Shown here one piece after another: positions 35,127 to 43,560 of a stretch of DNA of 64,000 nucleotides. Source of the stretch: Candidatus Iainarchaeum sp. (lineage in GTDB: Archaea; B1Sed10-29; WALL01; JAGHAM01); assembly GCA_021161465.1 (NCBI GenBank), contig JAGHAM010000012.1, positions 1 through 64,000 on the forward strand. Direction: 5' to 3'. The position numbers and the translations under genes are program-made. The stretch's first letter is position 1, and each line of letters begins with the position of its first letter. The notes beneath the pieces were generated by a model. The model was not told the DNA's origin. It made no database searches and was given only the letters and a program-made list of their open reading frames with translations.

Positions 35127-37061
35127 TTATCTAAATCCTCCACCACCGCCTCCGAATCCTCCACCAAAGCCGCCACCACCAGACCAGCCCCCACCACGGC
35201 TCCCAGTCAGTGATGAGTACCTAGTGGAGGCAGAATGGTAGATTATCACCGGTCTGGTGTAGTGGTAGGTATCATAATCTATATTTGGGATTTCTATGTT
35301 AAACTCTTTCATGGCCTTTATCACGTTTCCTGCCCTTCCAAGTGCGGTTGCGTAAACTAGCCACTCACCCCACATCAAAACATCCTGTGGGGCATATTTC
35401 TTTATCAGTGAGTAATCCTCAAGTAGCCTGCCAAATGCTCTCCAAAGTGCAACTTCCTTGTAAATCTCTGGCTTGTATTTACCAAAGCAGTATGCATCGA
35501 TGAGGAGTAGGCTCATGATCCCAACCCACAAGCCACTTTGTAAACCAAATGATAACCATCTTGGCATCAGTGAGCCAAGCAAAAACGCTAGGAAGGATAA
35601 GAAAAGCAACCAAAGGAGTGCAGCCACCTTACCGCGAATGGAGAATACCTCCCCGTTTTTACCTTTCTTCAGGTCTTCTAACTTCTTCTTTATATCCTTC
35701 AACCATGAAGTATCTCCTGATTTTCTAATTTTCTCTTTCAATTTTGGTACGTCCAAGTCTCCACCAGTGAAGCTACCTAACCATTTGTAAGTCTCATAAA
35801 CCTTTTTCTCGTATGGGTCTAGTTCGTCTTTACCCTCTTTAAACTTTATTACCCCGTCTTTTATCTCAAGCCACTTTCGTCTTGCTAAATCAAGCAAGGT
35901 TGCTTGAACACCTTCAAATTCAATTTTGTTTGGGTCTCCAAAGACAATTTTGGTTACATCATAGGGTTTTCTTTTGGTTGGTGGGTAGTGTAAAACTTCA
36001 GGGACTCCTGGTACGTAGTGTTCCTTTCCAAAAGCATTGTAAATCAAATACAATCCAGCAATCACGATTCCAAGAACTACTAAGAGGAATATTAGTCCAT
36101 ATTTGTAGAAGAATCTAGCAATATACACAGATGTCTCCTTGGCGAAGATTTCTGAGTCTGGTTTGTTTTCCTGCTTCCAGTAGGATGTGACTTCACTTCT
36201 TGGTTTTGTTGCTTTTACCTCTAGAAGCGTTTTCGCAGGGATGTCGAATGAAGAATCCAATGGAGGATAACCCCACACTTGCTTTGCTCCACTCACCTGC
36301 ACCCTTGCATTTTTTATATCTAGGGAGAAGTCAGTCAGTGCGTTCCAATCAAAGAAACAAAGTTTGTCATAGCAAACATATGGCTTCGGAATCGCATACA
36401 TGAACGTGATGTTGTATGCTCCTGGTTTTATACTCTCAGCCTTACTAACTTCGTATGTAAGTTTCGCCCATCCTTTTTCATCCTCTGGTACCCTTAGTTC
36501 TACGTACTGTTGTTTTTTCCTACATACAAGCTCTATTTTGTTATCCCAATCATTAATTTGGTTCTCAAATCCTTCTGGACAAAAAATCCCAAGAACTTGC
36601 ATCTCAGCTTGCGGACCCTTTTTATAATAACTCCTGTAAAACTCGTGACCATTAACTCCAAGAGGTACGTGGTAAACCAAAGATTCAATAACTACTGCCT
36701 TATCTGGCTGGAGGTCTACGTATAAACTGTATGGTTCCACATAAACTCTACTACCTAACAAGTATCCATTTCCAATAAGTGCGCCTAACACAACACCTAA
36801 AGACATCAGGCCAAAAATCAAAATAAGCGTTTGTTTTTCTGATAACTCAAGCTCGTACTGGTATTTCCAAAGACCTTTTATGAACATCAACAAGAGAATT
36901 GGTACAAAGATCAATGCGACTGGAGATATTATTTCCATGGTCTGAATGACCCTTAGCAAGCTTATAGGATTCTTAACAGAGTACCCAAATGCTAGCCCTA
37001 AGGCCACAGAAAGTGTTGAGAGAAGGGCTGTTTTTAGTACGCTTTTCATGCTAATTAGCAT
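35127..37061 (-). CDS. DUF2207 membrane protein
   Basis: 644 residues. Two N-terminal spans (LLSTLSVALGLAFGYSV, PVALIFVPILLLMFIKGLW) and a third near 100 lead to an extracytoplasmic beta domain. Further spans lie near 325 (YGLIFLLVVLGIVIAGLYLI) and 490-520. A cytoplasmic part has PTKRKPYDVTKIVF, and the end is very Gly-rich (SGGGGFGGGFGGGGGGFR). This layout is DUF2207. It follows lemA in the same direction by 29 bases, a pairing common in bacteria and archaea. Function is unknown, possibly envelope-related. ATG 37049 is an alternative start. Confidence 0.85.
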   Translation of the reverse strand: MLISMKSVLKTALLSTLSVALGLAFGYSVKNPISLLRVIQTMEIISPVALIFVPILLLMFIKGLWKYQYELELSEKQTLILIFGLMSLGVVLGALIGNGYLLGSRVYVEPYSLYVDLQPDKAVVIESLVYHVPLGVNGHEFYRSYYKKGPQAEMQVLGIFCPEGFENQINDWDNKIELVCRKKQQYVELRVPEDEKGWAKLTYEVSKAESIKPGAYNITFMYAIPKPYVCYDKLCFFDWNALTDFSLDIKNARVQVSGAKQVWGYPPLDSSFDIPAKTLLEVKATKPRSEVTSYWKQENKPDSEIFAKETSVYIARFFYKYGLIFLLVVLGIVIAGLYLIYNAFGKEHYVPGVPEVLHYPPTKRKPYDVTKIVFGDPNKIEFEGVQATLLDLARRKWLEIKDGVIKFKEGKDELDPYEKKVYETYKWLGSFTGGDLDVPKLKEKIRKSGDTSWLKDIKKKLEDLKKGKNGEVFSIRGKVAALLWLLFLSFLAFLLGSLMPRWLSFGLQSGLWVGIMSLLLIDAYCFGKYKPEIYKEVALWRAFGRLLEDYSLIKKYAPQDVLMWGEWLVYATALGRAGNVIKAMKEFNIEIPNIDYDTYHYTRPVIIYHSASTRYSSLTGSRGGGWSGGGGFGGGFGGGGGGFR

Positions 37062-37090
37062 AACGAGGAAGGGGTATAAAAATTATCTAG

Positions 37091-37648
37091 TTATGCTACC
37101 TTGGTATCAGGCCTCTTCTCAACTTCTTCTCCGAATTCCAGATATAGTTTCTTGACAAACCCCAGCATTCCAGCTATCATATTATTTGGGAACACCTGTA
37201 TCAACACGTTAAAAGTCTGAACCTGGTCGTTGTAGAGATACCTTTGCCTTGCTATCTCTGATTCAACGTCCTTTATGCTCTCCTGCAATTCTTTAACAGC
37301 CTCTATCCCCTGCACCTTTGGATAATTCTCCATGACCGCAAATATCCTTCCCAAAACAGAAGTAGCCATATTGTTGGCCTTCTTTATGTCCTCTGCAGTC
37401 GCAAGTGGGGCTTGTCTAAGCTTTGTAACCTCAGTGAAAACACTCTTCTCATACTTCAGATAACTCTTCGTTGTATCAACCAACTGCCCAATCATATCGA
37501 GCCTTTTCTTCATCGCCACCTGTATCTGATGGAAAGTGTTCTCTATTGCATTGTTCAGTGAGACTAGTCTGTTGTACACGCTAATTATCCAGCCAATAAA
37601 CCCAAGAATCACCAGAACAATGAGACCTAAAATTATCCAAACCAACAT
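37091..37648 (-). CDS. lemA: LemA family protein
   Basis: 185 residues. One N-terminal membrane span (IILGLIVLVILGFIGWIISV) precedes a helical bundle with family motifs YNRLVSLNNAIENTFHQIQV, KKRLDMIGQLVDTTKSYLKY and ESEIARQRYLYNDQVQTFNV, FPNNMIAG. LemA proteins are membrane-anchored with unknown function. It is the first gene of a two-gene operon with DUF2207. Confidence 0.93.
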   Translation of the reverse strand: MLVWIILGLIVLVILGFIGWIISVYNRLVSLNNAIENTFHQIQVAMKKRLDMIGQLVDTTKSYLKYEKSVFTEVTKLRQAPLATAEDIKKANNMATSVLGRIFAVMENYPKVQGIEAVKELQESIKDVESEIARQRYLYNDQVQTFNVLIQVFPNNMIAGMLGFVKKLYLEFGEEVEKRPDTKVA

Positions 37649-37713
37649 CGTACCACCAAGCGTAATAACAACGGTTTCTTATATAAATTTAATTGTACAA
37701 ACGTGGTCTTCCT

Positions 37714-39186
37714 TTAATCTTTTGATTTTTTCTTCAGCTCATGTGGAATGCTAACAGGCGCGCTCAAGAACTCCTCATAGAAGGTAAGGCCTGCAAGTGA
37801 ACGCGCGGCATCTGACATGGTGTCATAAGTTGGGATTCCAGACTTCTCAAGCAGCCGCATGTGCAGTTGAGCGTATTCGCCACCTGAGGATACAACCAGA
37901 AGTGGTTTTTTGTATTTGTCATTGATTTCAGAGACCACTTCCACGGCTTCAGAGCCTAAGTCGGTGGTCTGGAATAATAGTATACACATTACCGAATCCA
38001 CGTTTTTGTCATTCATTACAGCCTCAAGCGCGAGCCGATAGCGTTCTGCATCTGCATCACCTACCAAATCAAGTGGGTTTCTGAAAACAGCATAAGGAGG
38101 TAGCTTTTTCCTCAGGTCATCAAGCGTTTTCTTCTCAAACTTTGCTAGTTTAAGCCCATAATAAATGCAGGCATCAGTTGCCATCACACCAAATCCACCA
38201 CCATTGGTGACTATTGCAACTTTATCACCCTTTGGCAACGGCTGGTTTGCGAATAGCCTGGCATAGTCAAACATAGCGTCAACCCTTTTGGCTTGAATCA
38301 TTCCACTTTGCTTGAATGCGGTGTTCCAGACTGCGGATGAGCCAGCTAGAGACCCAGTATGTGATGCAACCGCCTTTGCCCCTTCGCTTGTTCTTCCAGA
38401 CTTTATGGCGATTATTGGTTTCTTCCTGCTAACTTTCTTGGCGGTTTGTATAAGCTCCTTGCCTCTGCGCGTTCCCTCGAGATATGCGCAGATTACTTTA
38501 GTCTTTGGGTCCCTGCCAAGGTACTCAAGCAGGTCAACTTCGTCCACATTCAGTGCATTACCATATGAGATGAACTTGCTTACACCAAAGCCCTTGCTAC
38601 CTGCCCAATCCATCACGACAGCGCCAACTGCTCCAGACTGAGTTATGAACGAGATTTTGCCCTGTCTTGGCCTGTTCATCTTATACCTTGGGTTGAAAAT
38701 CGTATCCACACCAGAGTAGGTATCCACAACACCAAGACAGTTTGGCCCTATGACTGGAATGTTGTTTTCATCTGCTATTTTTTTAATTTCCTCCTCAAGC
38801 TCGACGTTTCCAACTTCCTTGAAGCCACCCGAGATTATTATTACAGACTTAACATCTTTCTTTGCGCATTCATTCATGACAGATGGGACTATATGGGCAG
38901 GAACGACTATTACTACCAAATCTAACTTTCCTGGTATGCTGGTGACTCTTGGGTAACATTTTAGGTCGAGTATCTCGTCATACTTTGGGTTTACAGGGTA
39001 TATCTTCCCAGGAAAACTTTTAACAAAGTCCCTCAGCACAACGTGTCCTATCTTAGTGGTATTTGGAGTTGCGCCAACCACTGCAACACTGCTGGGATTG
39101 AATGCATATTTAAGTTTGACCATGAACTCTTTCATCCGGTCTTTATCCTTTGTCAGGGTTTTCCTGACTTTCCTTTTGGTACCCAT
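37714..39186 (-). CDS. acdA: Acetate-CoA ligase (ADP-forming) alpha subunit
   Basis: 490 residues: CoA-binding domain (PSSVAVVGATPNTTKIGHVV), succinyl-CoA-synthetase-like domains (PVIGPNCLGVVDTYSGVDT, ITQSGAVGAVVMDWA) and the catalytic His276 in ASHTGSLAGSSAVW, which is phosphorylated during the reaction. It makes ATP from acetyl-CoA, ADP and phosphate together with the beta subunit. The beta gene lies at the other end of the same operon, separated by four por genes. Confidence 0.95.
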   Translation of the reverse strand: MGTKRKVRKTLTKDKDRMKEFMVKLKYAFNPSSVAVVGATPNTTKIGHVVLRDFVKSFPGKIYPVNPKYDEILDLKCYPRVTSIPGKLDLVVIVVPAHIVPSVMNECAKKDVKSVIIISGGFKEVGNVELEEEIKKIADENNIPVIGPNCLGVVDTYSGVDTIFNPRYKMNRPRQGKISFITQSGAVGAVVMDWAGSKGFGVSKFISYGNALNVDEVDLLEYLGRDPKTKVICAYLEGTRRGKELIQTAKKVSRKKPIIAIKSGRTSEGAKAVASHTGSLAGSSAVWNTAFKQSGMIQAKRVDAMFDYARLFANQPLPKGDKVAIVTNGGGFGVMATDACIYYGLKLAKFEKKTLDDLRKKLPPYAVFRNPLDLVGDADAERYRLALEAVMNDKNVDSVMCILLFQTTDLGSEAVEVVSEINDKYKKPLLVVSSGGEYAQLHMRLLEKSGIPTYDTMSDAARSLAGLTFYEEFLSAPVSIPHELKKKSKD

Positions 39187-39194
39187 TGATACAC

Positions 39195-40112
39195 CTAATA
39201 CTCATCTGTTTTCCAGTACTGGCCAGCACGGTAAAGTTCCCACTCCTTATCAACTGCTTTCTGTATCTCCTTAATTTCTTTCTTCGTCAGGTGTTTGAAC
39301 CTATCCTGACTTTTCAGGAATTCTTCTACTGGGAGGAACTTTCCGGGGCCTGGGTCATAGTTTATCTTCAGCCGGCCACCCTCAACTTCATATAATGGCC
39401 ATATGCCAGTTAAAACAGCCTTCTTAACAATTTCAATGCCATTTCTGGCTTCAAATCCCCAGTTGGTTGGACAGTTTACGAGCAGGTCTATGAAACCCAA
39501 TCCTTTGAATTTTTTAGCCTTCTCTACCTTTCGCATGTAATCCAGAGGAAACGCCGTGCAGGCGGTAGCGCTGTATACTCCATGCGCGCCCATTATCTTT
39601 GCCATGTCCTTACGGGATAGTGGGTTCCCCCTGTGTTTCTTTCCTATTGGTGTTGTTGTGGTTCTTGCATACAGTGGAGTTGCTGTACTCCACTGGTTTC
39701 CTGTGTTGCCGTAGCAGGAGTTGTTGTAGCATACGTATACAAAATCATCTCCCCTGGCTGCTGCCCCGCTTAGGCTTTGGAAACCAATGTCATAGGTGGC
39801 CCCATCTCCGCCATAGCACAACACATTCATCTTTCTGTTTAACGCTTTTAATGCATGGACTATGCCAGTTGCGGTTGATGATGCGTTTTCTATAGCATTG
39901 TGTATGAGAGATACCTTCATTGGCGTTGTTGGCCAGTTAGTTAGTAAAGTCATACACCCAGAGGCGTTCACGACTACAGTATCCTTGCCCATAACCTTCA
40001 AGGCTAATTTCAATCCTAGCTCTCCTCCACACCCTGGGCAGGTTGGTGTCCCTCCCTCTATTAGGTTCTTGTTTGGGACATCCTTAAATGTGTTAAACTT
40101 CCTTTTACTCAA
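39195..40112 (-). CDS. porB: Pyruvate:ferredoxin oxidoreductase beta subunit
   Basis: About 305 residues. The TPP-binding part has CPGCGGELGLKL, GCMTLLTNWP, YGGDGATYDIGFQSL and YNNSCYGNTGNQWS; Cys residues of the cluster are present. It makes acetyl-CoA and reduced ferredoxin from pyruvate with PorA, PorC and PorD. The TTG at 40112 is preferred over ATG 40139 because a run of eight G (minus strand) lies 9 bases upstream and the overlap with porA is then 8 bases. Confidence 0.95.
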   Translation of the reverse strand: MSKRKFNTFKDVPNKNLIEGGTPTCPGCGGELGLKLALKVMGKDTVVVNASGCMTLLTNWPTTPMKVSLIHNAIENASSTATGIVHALKALNRKMNVLCYGGDGATYDIGFQSLSGAAARGDDFVYVCYNNSCYGNTGNQWSTATPLYARTTTTPIGKKHRGNPLSRKDMAKIMGAHGVYSATACTAFPLDYMRKVEKAKKFKGLGFIDLLVNCPTNWGFEARNGIEIVKKAVLTGIWPLYEVEGGRLKINYDPGPGKFLPVEEFLKSQDRFKHLTKKEIKEIQKAVDKEWELYRAGQYWKTDEY

Positions 40113-41262
40113 GCCAGTACACCCCCCCATGTGCATCATGCTCTGCTAACCTAACGGCATGTTCAAACATCTTTATGCTCTCAGGGTTTCCTCCAAGACC
40201 AACTATGAATTCTGTAACTACAGGTTCGACTCTCGCGTTGTACAGGGAAGCTTTTATCTCAGGAGTTGCCATACCTCCTCTTCCAGGGGCCAGGTTCTTG
40301 TCAAACACGAGCACATGTCTTGCTCCCTCCAAAGCTTCTCTCACCTGCCTCTCTGGCCAGGGCGTGATTGTTCTGAGTCTTAAAAGCCCGACCTTCTTTT
40401 TCTTCTTCCTCATCTCGTTTACCGAGGCTTTTGCAGTTGTTGAGATGCTCCCCTGTGTCACCAGAATAATGTCTGCATCTTCTGTCATGTATTCCTCGAC
40501 TAAACCATTGCCATAATCCCTACCAAATTTCTTTTTGAATTCTTTGCAAACCTCTCGCATAACTATAAGCGCGTTCATAGAGGCTTGGTGGTGCTGGTTC
40601 CTGAAGTAGGTGTAAGGCTCAGGCCTGAGTACAGCTGGTCCCTGCACCAATGGTTTATCTGGCTTGAAGTACGCATGTTTTGGGTGGTATTTCCCCAGGA
40701 AGGTGTCAACATCCTTCTGTTTTGGAACAGTTAGTGGTTCTTTGGTGTAGGAAAGCACGTACCCATCCATGTTAACCATTGAGGGCAACAGTACCCTCCT
40801 ATCTTCACTTATCTTAAATGCCATCAGTACAGAGTCGAGAACTTCCTGGTTATTCTGTGCGTGCACCTGCAGCCAGCCAGCGCCTCTTTGGTTAAGGAAG
40901 TCATCGTGGTCGCTCCATAGTGTTATCGGAGCGGATAGGCCTCTGGAGACATTAACCATCACTATTGGCAATCGCATACCAGAAGCTATGTAAAGTACTT
41001 CATTCATCAGCAGCAGACCCTGGCTGCTCGTGGCAGTAAATACACGCGCGCCTGTAGCGGAAGCACCGACAGCAGCGCTCATAACAGAGTGTTCGGAGTC
41101 CACAGTGAAAAATTCTGTGTCAAAATCCCCATTTGCAACCCATTTGGCTATAGTTTCGATGAGCTCTGTTTGAGGCGTGATTGGATAAACGGGGATGCAT
41201 TGGGCTCTTGCGAGTCTTGCTGCAAGTGCTGCTGACTCGTTACCAGTTGCTAAGTGTTCCAA
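40105..41262 (-). CDS. porA: Pyruvate:ferredoxin oxidoreductase alpha subunit
   Basis: 385 residues. GNESAALAARLARAQCIPVY and PITPQTELIETIAKWVANG mark the N-terminal domain, then FTATSSQGLLLMNEVLYIAS and MVNVSRGLSAPITLWSDHDD. The Arg/Thr residues that bind pyruvate are in this domain. The start is TTG 41262 behind GGAGGTGA. It directly follows porD. Confidence 0.95.
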   Translation of the reverse strand: MEHLATGNESAALAARLARAQCIPVYPITPQTELIETIAKWVANGDFDTEFFTVDSEHSVMSAAVGASATGARVFTATSSQGLLLMNEVLYIASGMRLPIVMVNVSRGLSAPITLWSDHDDFLNQRGAGWLQVHAQNNQEVLDSVLMAFKISEDRRVLLPSMVNMDGYVLSYTKEPLTVPKQKDVDTFLGKYHPKHAYFKPDKPLVQGPAVLRPEPYTYFRNQHHQASMNALIVMREVCKEFKKKFGRDYGNGLVEEYMTEDADIILVTQGSISTTAKASVNEMRKKKKKVGLLRLRTITPWPERQVREALEGARHVLVFDKNLAPGRGGMATPEIKASLYNARVEPVVTEFIVGLGGNPESIKMFEHAVRLAEHDAHGGVYWLE

Positions 41263-41547
41263 TTATTTCACCTCCCTCTCGAAATTTATAGCCTTCACAG
41301 GGCAGTTGTCCGCGCATATCAGGCAACCCTTGCAGAAAGTGTAGTCAATTACTGGCTTGCCCTTCCATGATATCGCGCCATGGGGGCAAAGGGTAAAGCA
41401 TATCTTGCACTTGACGCACTTATCGTAGTTAATCTCGGGCTTCCATATTCTCCATGTGCCTGTCTTGTTCTTGCGTGCTGAGGCGTTTGCTGGCATGACA
41501 GGGACCCCTTTCTCGAAGTCGTAGCTGTATTTTAAGACCTTGCTCAT
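41263..41547 (-). CDS. porD: Pyruvate:ferredoxin oxidoreductase delta subunit (2x[4Fe-4S])
   Basis: 94 residues. Two ferredoxin motifs, CVKCKICFTLCP and CKGCLICADNCP, hold two 4Fe-4S clusters; TGTWRIWKPEINYDKC is the usual lead-in. ATGA overlap with porC. It passes electrons to ferredoxin. Confidence 0.96.
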   Translation of the reverse strand: MSKVLKYSYDFEKGVPVMPANASARKNKTGTWRIWKPEINYDKCVKCKICFTLCPHGAISWKGKPVIDYTFCKGCLICADNCPVKAINFEREVK

Positions 41548-42101
41548 TTCTTTCCCTCCACTGTCTTGAAGGCCTCGTGCACAACATCCATGTTCTTCCT
41601 TATGAATTCCATGCCGACTTTCTTTCCTATTTCGTGCTCCAGGGCTTTTTCTATGTGCTCAGAGTCAACAAGCTTTGTAAGTCCTGCAAAAGCTCCAATC
41701 ATAGCTGTATTATATATGGGCTTGCCAAGGTGTTTGATGGCTATTTCAGTTGCATCTACAGTTACGACCTTGAAGCCCTTTTTCTCAAGCTTTGGGATTC
41801 TCTTCTTCTTTGAGTTTATTATCAGCAGGCCACCCTTTTTCAGCCCAGCTGTTACATCAACTATGTCAAGCAGGCTTTCATCCAGAACTATCACGCAATC
41901 GGGGTCCGAAATGTATCCTCTCTCAAGTATCTCCTTGTCATCTATTCTGACAAAGGACTCCACAGGCGCGCCCCTTCTCTCAGCTCCATACCTGGCAAAA
42001 TCCTGCACTTCATGACCTCCTAAAAATGCTGCACTACCGATTATCTTGGAGGCTAGCTTGCCTCCCTGTCCTCCCCTACCATGAATTCTTATTTTGTACA
42101 T
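41544..42101 (-). CDS. porC: Pyruvate:ferredoxin oxidoreductase gamma subunit
   Basis: 185 residues: RIHGRGGQGGKLASKIIGSA at the start, then YGAERRGAPVESFVRIDDKE and VIVLDESLLDIVDV, the standard gamma-domain motifs. It lies between acdB and porD without spacing. The gamma domain contributes to CoA binding. Confidence 0.95.
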   Translation of the reverse strand: MYKIRIHGRGGQGGKLASKIIGSAAFLGGHEVQDFARYGAERRGAPVESFVRIDDKEILERGYISDPDCVIVLDESLLDIVDVTAGLKKGGLLIINSKKKRIPKLEKKGFKVVTVDATEIAIKHLGKPIYNTAMIGAFAGLTKLVDSEHIEKALEHEIGKKVGMEFIRKNMDVVHEAFKTVEGKK

Positions 42102-42722
42102 CTAGTTTATCACCCTGACATCAACTGCTTTAATCCCGTGCTCGTCTACAAACAATGGATTTATATCAAGCTCTTTTATTGGATTCTCAACCATGAGCTT
42201 CTGAGTCTTCATTATTGCATCTAGAACCGCGCTCATCTTAACTGGTTTCTCGCCACGCGCCCCCATTAAAAGAGGATATCCCTTTAGCTCTTTCACCATA
42301 TCAAGCGCTTCCTTTCTGGAGAAGGGAGTTATCCTCATGGATACATCTTTGAAGATTTCAACGAAGATTCCACCAAGGCCAAACAATACAATCTCACCAA
42401 ACTGGGGGTCGAGCTTTCCGCCTATAATTACCTCCCTACCAGTTATGTGCTCCTGGACTATCACCCCATTGATTCTAGCTTTGCCTGCGTTTTTCATAAT
42501 TCTAGCCCAAGCTTCTATTAGCTCGCTCCCGTTCTTCAAACCATAGGCTACTACACCCTTATCAGTTTTGTGAAGAATGTCCGGGGAATCTACTTTTAGG
42601 GCTATAGGATACCCATGCTCTGCAGCGAACTCAAGGGCTTTTTCTTTGTCTTTTACCAGCTTGTAGTTTGCTATTGGTATGCCATACTTCTCCAGAAGCT
42701 GAAACCCGGCGCGCATGTTCAT
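42102..42722 (-). CDS. acdB: Acetate-CoA ligase (ADP-forming) beta subunit
   Basis: 206 residues of ATP-grasp fold: GIPIANYKLVKDKEKALEFA, YPIALKVDSPDILHKTDKGV, VQEHITGREVIIGGKLDPQF, GEIVLFGLGGIFVEIFKDVS and ELDINPLFVDEHGIKAVDVR. It provides the nucleotide-binding site of ADP-forming acetyl-CoA synthetase. It is the first gene of the acdB-porCDAB-acdA operon. The ATG is about 27 bases from a TATA box, so the message is probably leaderless. Confidence 0.95.
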   Translation of the reverse strand: MNMRAGFQLLEKYGIPIANYKLVKDKEKALEFAAEHGYPIALKVDSPDILHKTDKGVVAYGLKNGSELIEAWARIMKNAGKARINGVIVQEHITGREVIIGGKLDPQFGEIVLFGLGGIFVEIFKDVSMRITPFSRKEALDMVKELKGYPLLMGARGEKPVKMSAVLDAIMKTQKLMVENPIKELDINPLFVDEHGIKAVDVRVIN

Positions 42723-42743
42723 GTTGAAAAAGAACTCGTTAGA

Positions 42744-42754
42744 GATTTATAAGT
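42744..42754 (-). promoter_or_regulatory. TATA box of the acd-por operon
   Basis: On the minus strand, ACTTATAAATC is centred about 27 bases upstream of the acdB ATG. No other promoter is obvious between the six genes, so it probably drives the whole pyruvate-to-acetate operon. Confidence 0.55.
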
Positions 42755-42794
42755 CTTTTCTTTGGTTGTTTCTCGGAAAACCGTAGCAAAAAGC

Positions 42795-42806
42795 TATTTA
42801 TATATA
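42795..42806 (+). promoter_or_regulatory. TATA box of the candidate small RNA gene
   Basis: CTATTTATATATA is centred about 27 bases upstream of G42827, the first base of a long closing stem. It points away from the divergent acdB promoter. Confidence 0.5.
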
Positions 42807-42826
42807 GTGTGCAGTAAAATTACATA

Positions 42827-42938
42827 GGCTGGAACCAAACTTTCCCTACCAAGTCGCGCCCCGCAGGCGGTAAAGTTGTAGGAGCAACGGCCCCGCCAAT
42901 GCGATTAGCGTCCCACTGGTTCCAGTCGCTTAGTTTTT
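42827..42938 (+). ncRNA. Candidate small structured RNA of unknown class
   Basis: About 112 bases with all parts of a gene: a TATA box 27 bases upstream, an 11-bp terminal stem GGCTGGAACCA (42827-42837) with TGGTTCCAGTC (42917-42927, one G-T), and a TTTTT run at 42934-42938. Inside, AACTTT pairs with AAAGTT and CCTAC with GTAGG in crossing order, a pseudoknot; GTTG-TAGGAG-CAAC and GGCGG/CCGCC are competing hairpins. There is no open frame. It is not a tRNA or 5S RNA and lacks clear C/D or H/ACA boxes. Function is unknown. Confidence 0.55.
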
Positions 42939-42946
42939 ATTACGAT
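42919..42946 (+). repeat. 28-bp direct repeat, copy 1 (3' end of the candidate RNA)
   Basis: GTTCCAGTCGCTTAGTTTTT followed by ATTACGAT is repeated exactly at 43053-43080. It includes the 3' closing strand and T-run of the RNA. A shorter version, CTTAGTTTTTATT, recurs at 43120-43133. Confidence 0.85.
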
Positions 42947-43311
42947 ATTCCAGCAGCCTGTTACTTCTTTTATCCCGGCTGCTTCCTTTGCTTCCCACTT
43001 TATGCATGGGTTTTTACCGGCAACATGTTACCTGTTTATCCCGGCTACTGGCGTTCCAGTCGCTTAGTTTTTATTACGATGTTTTCTCTTTGAAGACCTG
43101 TGCCTCAAAGATAACATACACTTAGTTTTTATTTGCGAAGAGAAGAACTCATTAGATGTTTATTAACCTAACGTTGAAGTGGTTTTTTCTACCTGAGTAG
43201 CCGATTAGCGCGCGTTCCGACACTCCCAGCGTTGGGCAGCGAAACTCTCGGAAAGTTTTACTGGAAATTAATTAAACCTTGTGGTTCGTTTTGATGTTGA
43301 GTGTGTAGAAG
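42947..43311 (+). other. Non-coding repeat-rich stretch before the DUF763 fragment
   Basis: No supported gene in these 365 bases. It holds degenerate repeats (CTGTTACTTCTTTTATCCCGGCT-like at 42957 and CATGTTACCTGTTTATCCCG-like at 43024), the second 28-bp repeat, and, near 43141-43165, AGAAGAACTCATTAGATGTT, which resembles 42730-42750. CGATTAGCG at 42902 recurs at 43202. The pattern suggests partial duplications of the RNA locus. Confidence 0.5.
43053..43080 (+). repeat. 28-bp direct repeat, copy 2
   Basis: Exact copy of 42919-42946. Here no long partner strand for TTCCAG is present upstream (only CTGG at 43047-43050), so this is a duplicated 3' end rather than a full RNA copy. Confidence 0.85.
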
Positions 43312-43483
43312 ATGCCAGCGAAAACAGGAGTCATTGACTTGCCTTTACATCCGGGCCACGCGCCCAGATGGCTTTTTAAGAGGATGGTTAAGCTAAGCGG
43401 AGCTATAAGCGGGGCTATTATCGATGAATATGGAACTACAGAGCTTTTAAGGCGTTTAGCCGACCTATGTTCACTCAGTCTTT
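43312..43483 (+). pseudogene. 5' fragment of a DUF763 gene, cut off by the homing endonuclease
   Basis: ATG 43312 opens [20 protein letters not shown], then [20 protein letters not shown] and [11 protein letters not shown]. This matches residues 1-50 of the complete DUF763 protein at 44543. After GAC at about 43464 one base is missing relative to that gene; with a one-base shift the match goes on as P-M-F-T-Q-S-L, then stops at about 43483. In the unshifted frame, unrelated residues run to about 43555. It is a displaced original 5' end. Confidence 0.85.
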
Positions 43484-43560
43484 ATTCAATCAAACAATTA
43501 CCCAACTTTCGGAAAATTATAGTAAAAACCAACTTAAGTATAGCAAATGAAGGTTAAAGC

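Noticed and set aside
42827-42938. tRNA or 5S rRNA at the candidate RNA locus
   Set aside because: No TTC T-loop with 5-bp stem, no acceptor plus discriminator pattern, and no 5S loop motifs.
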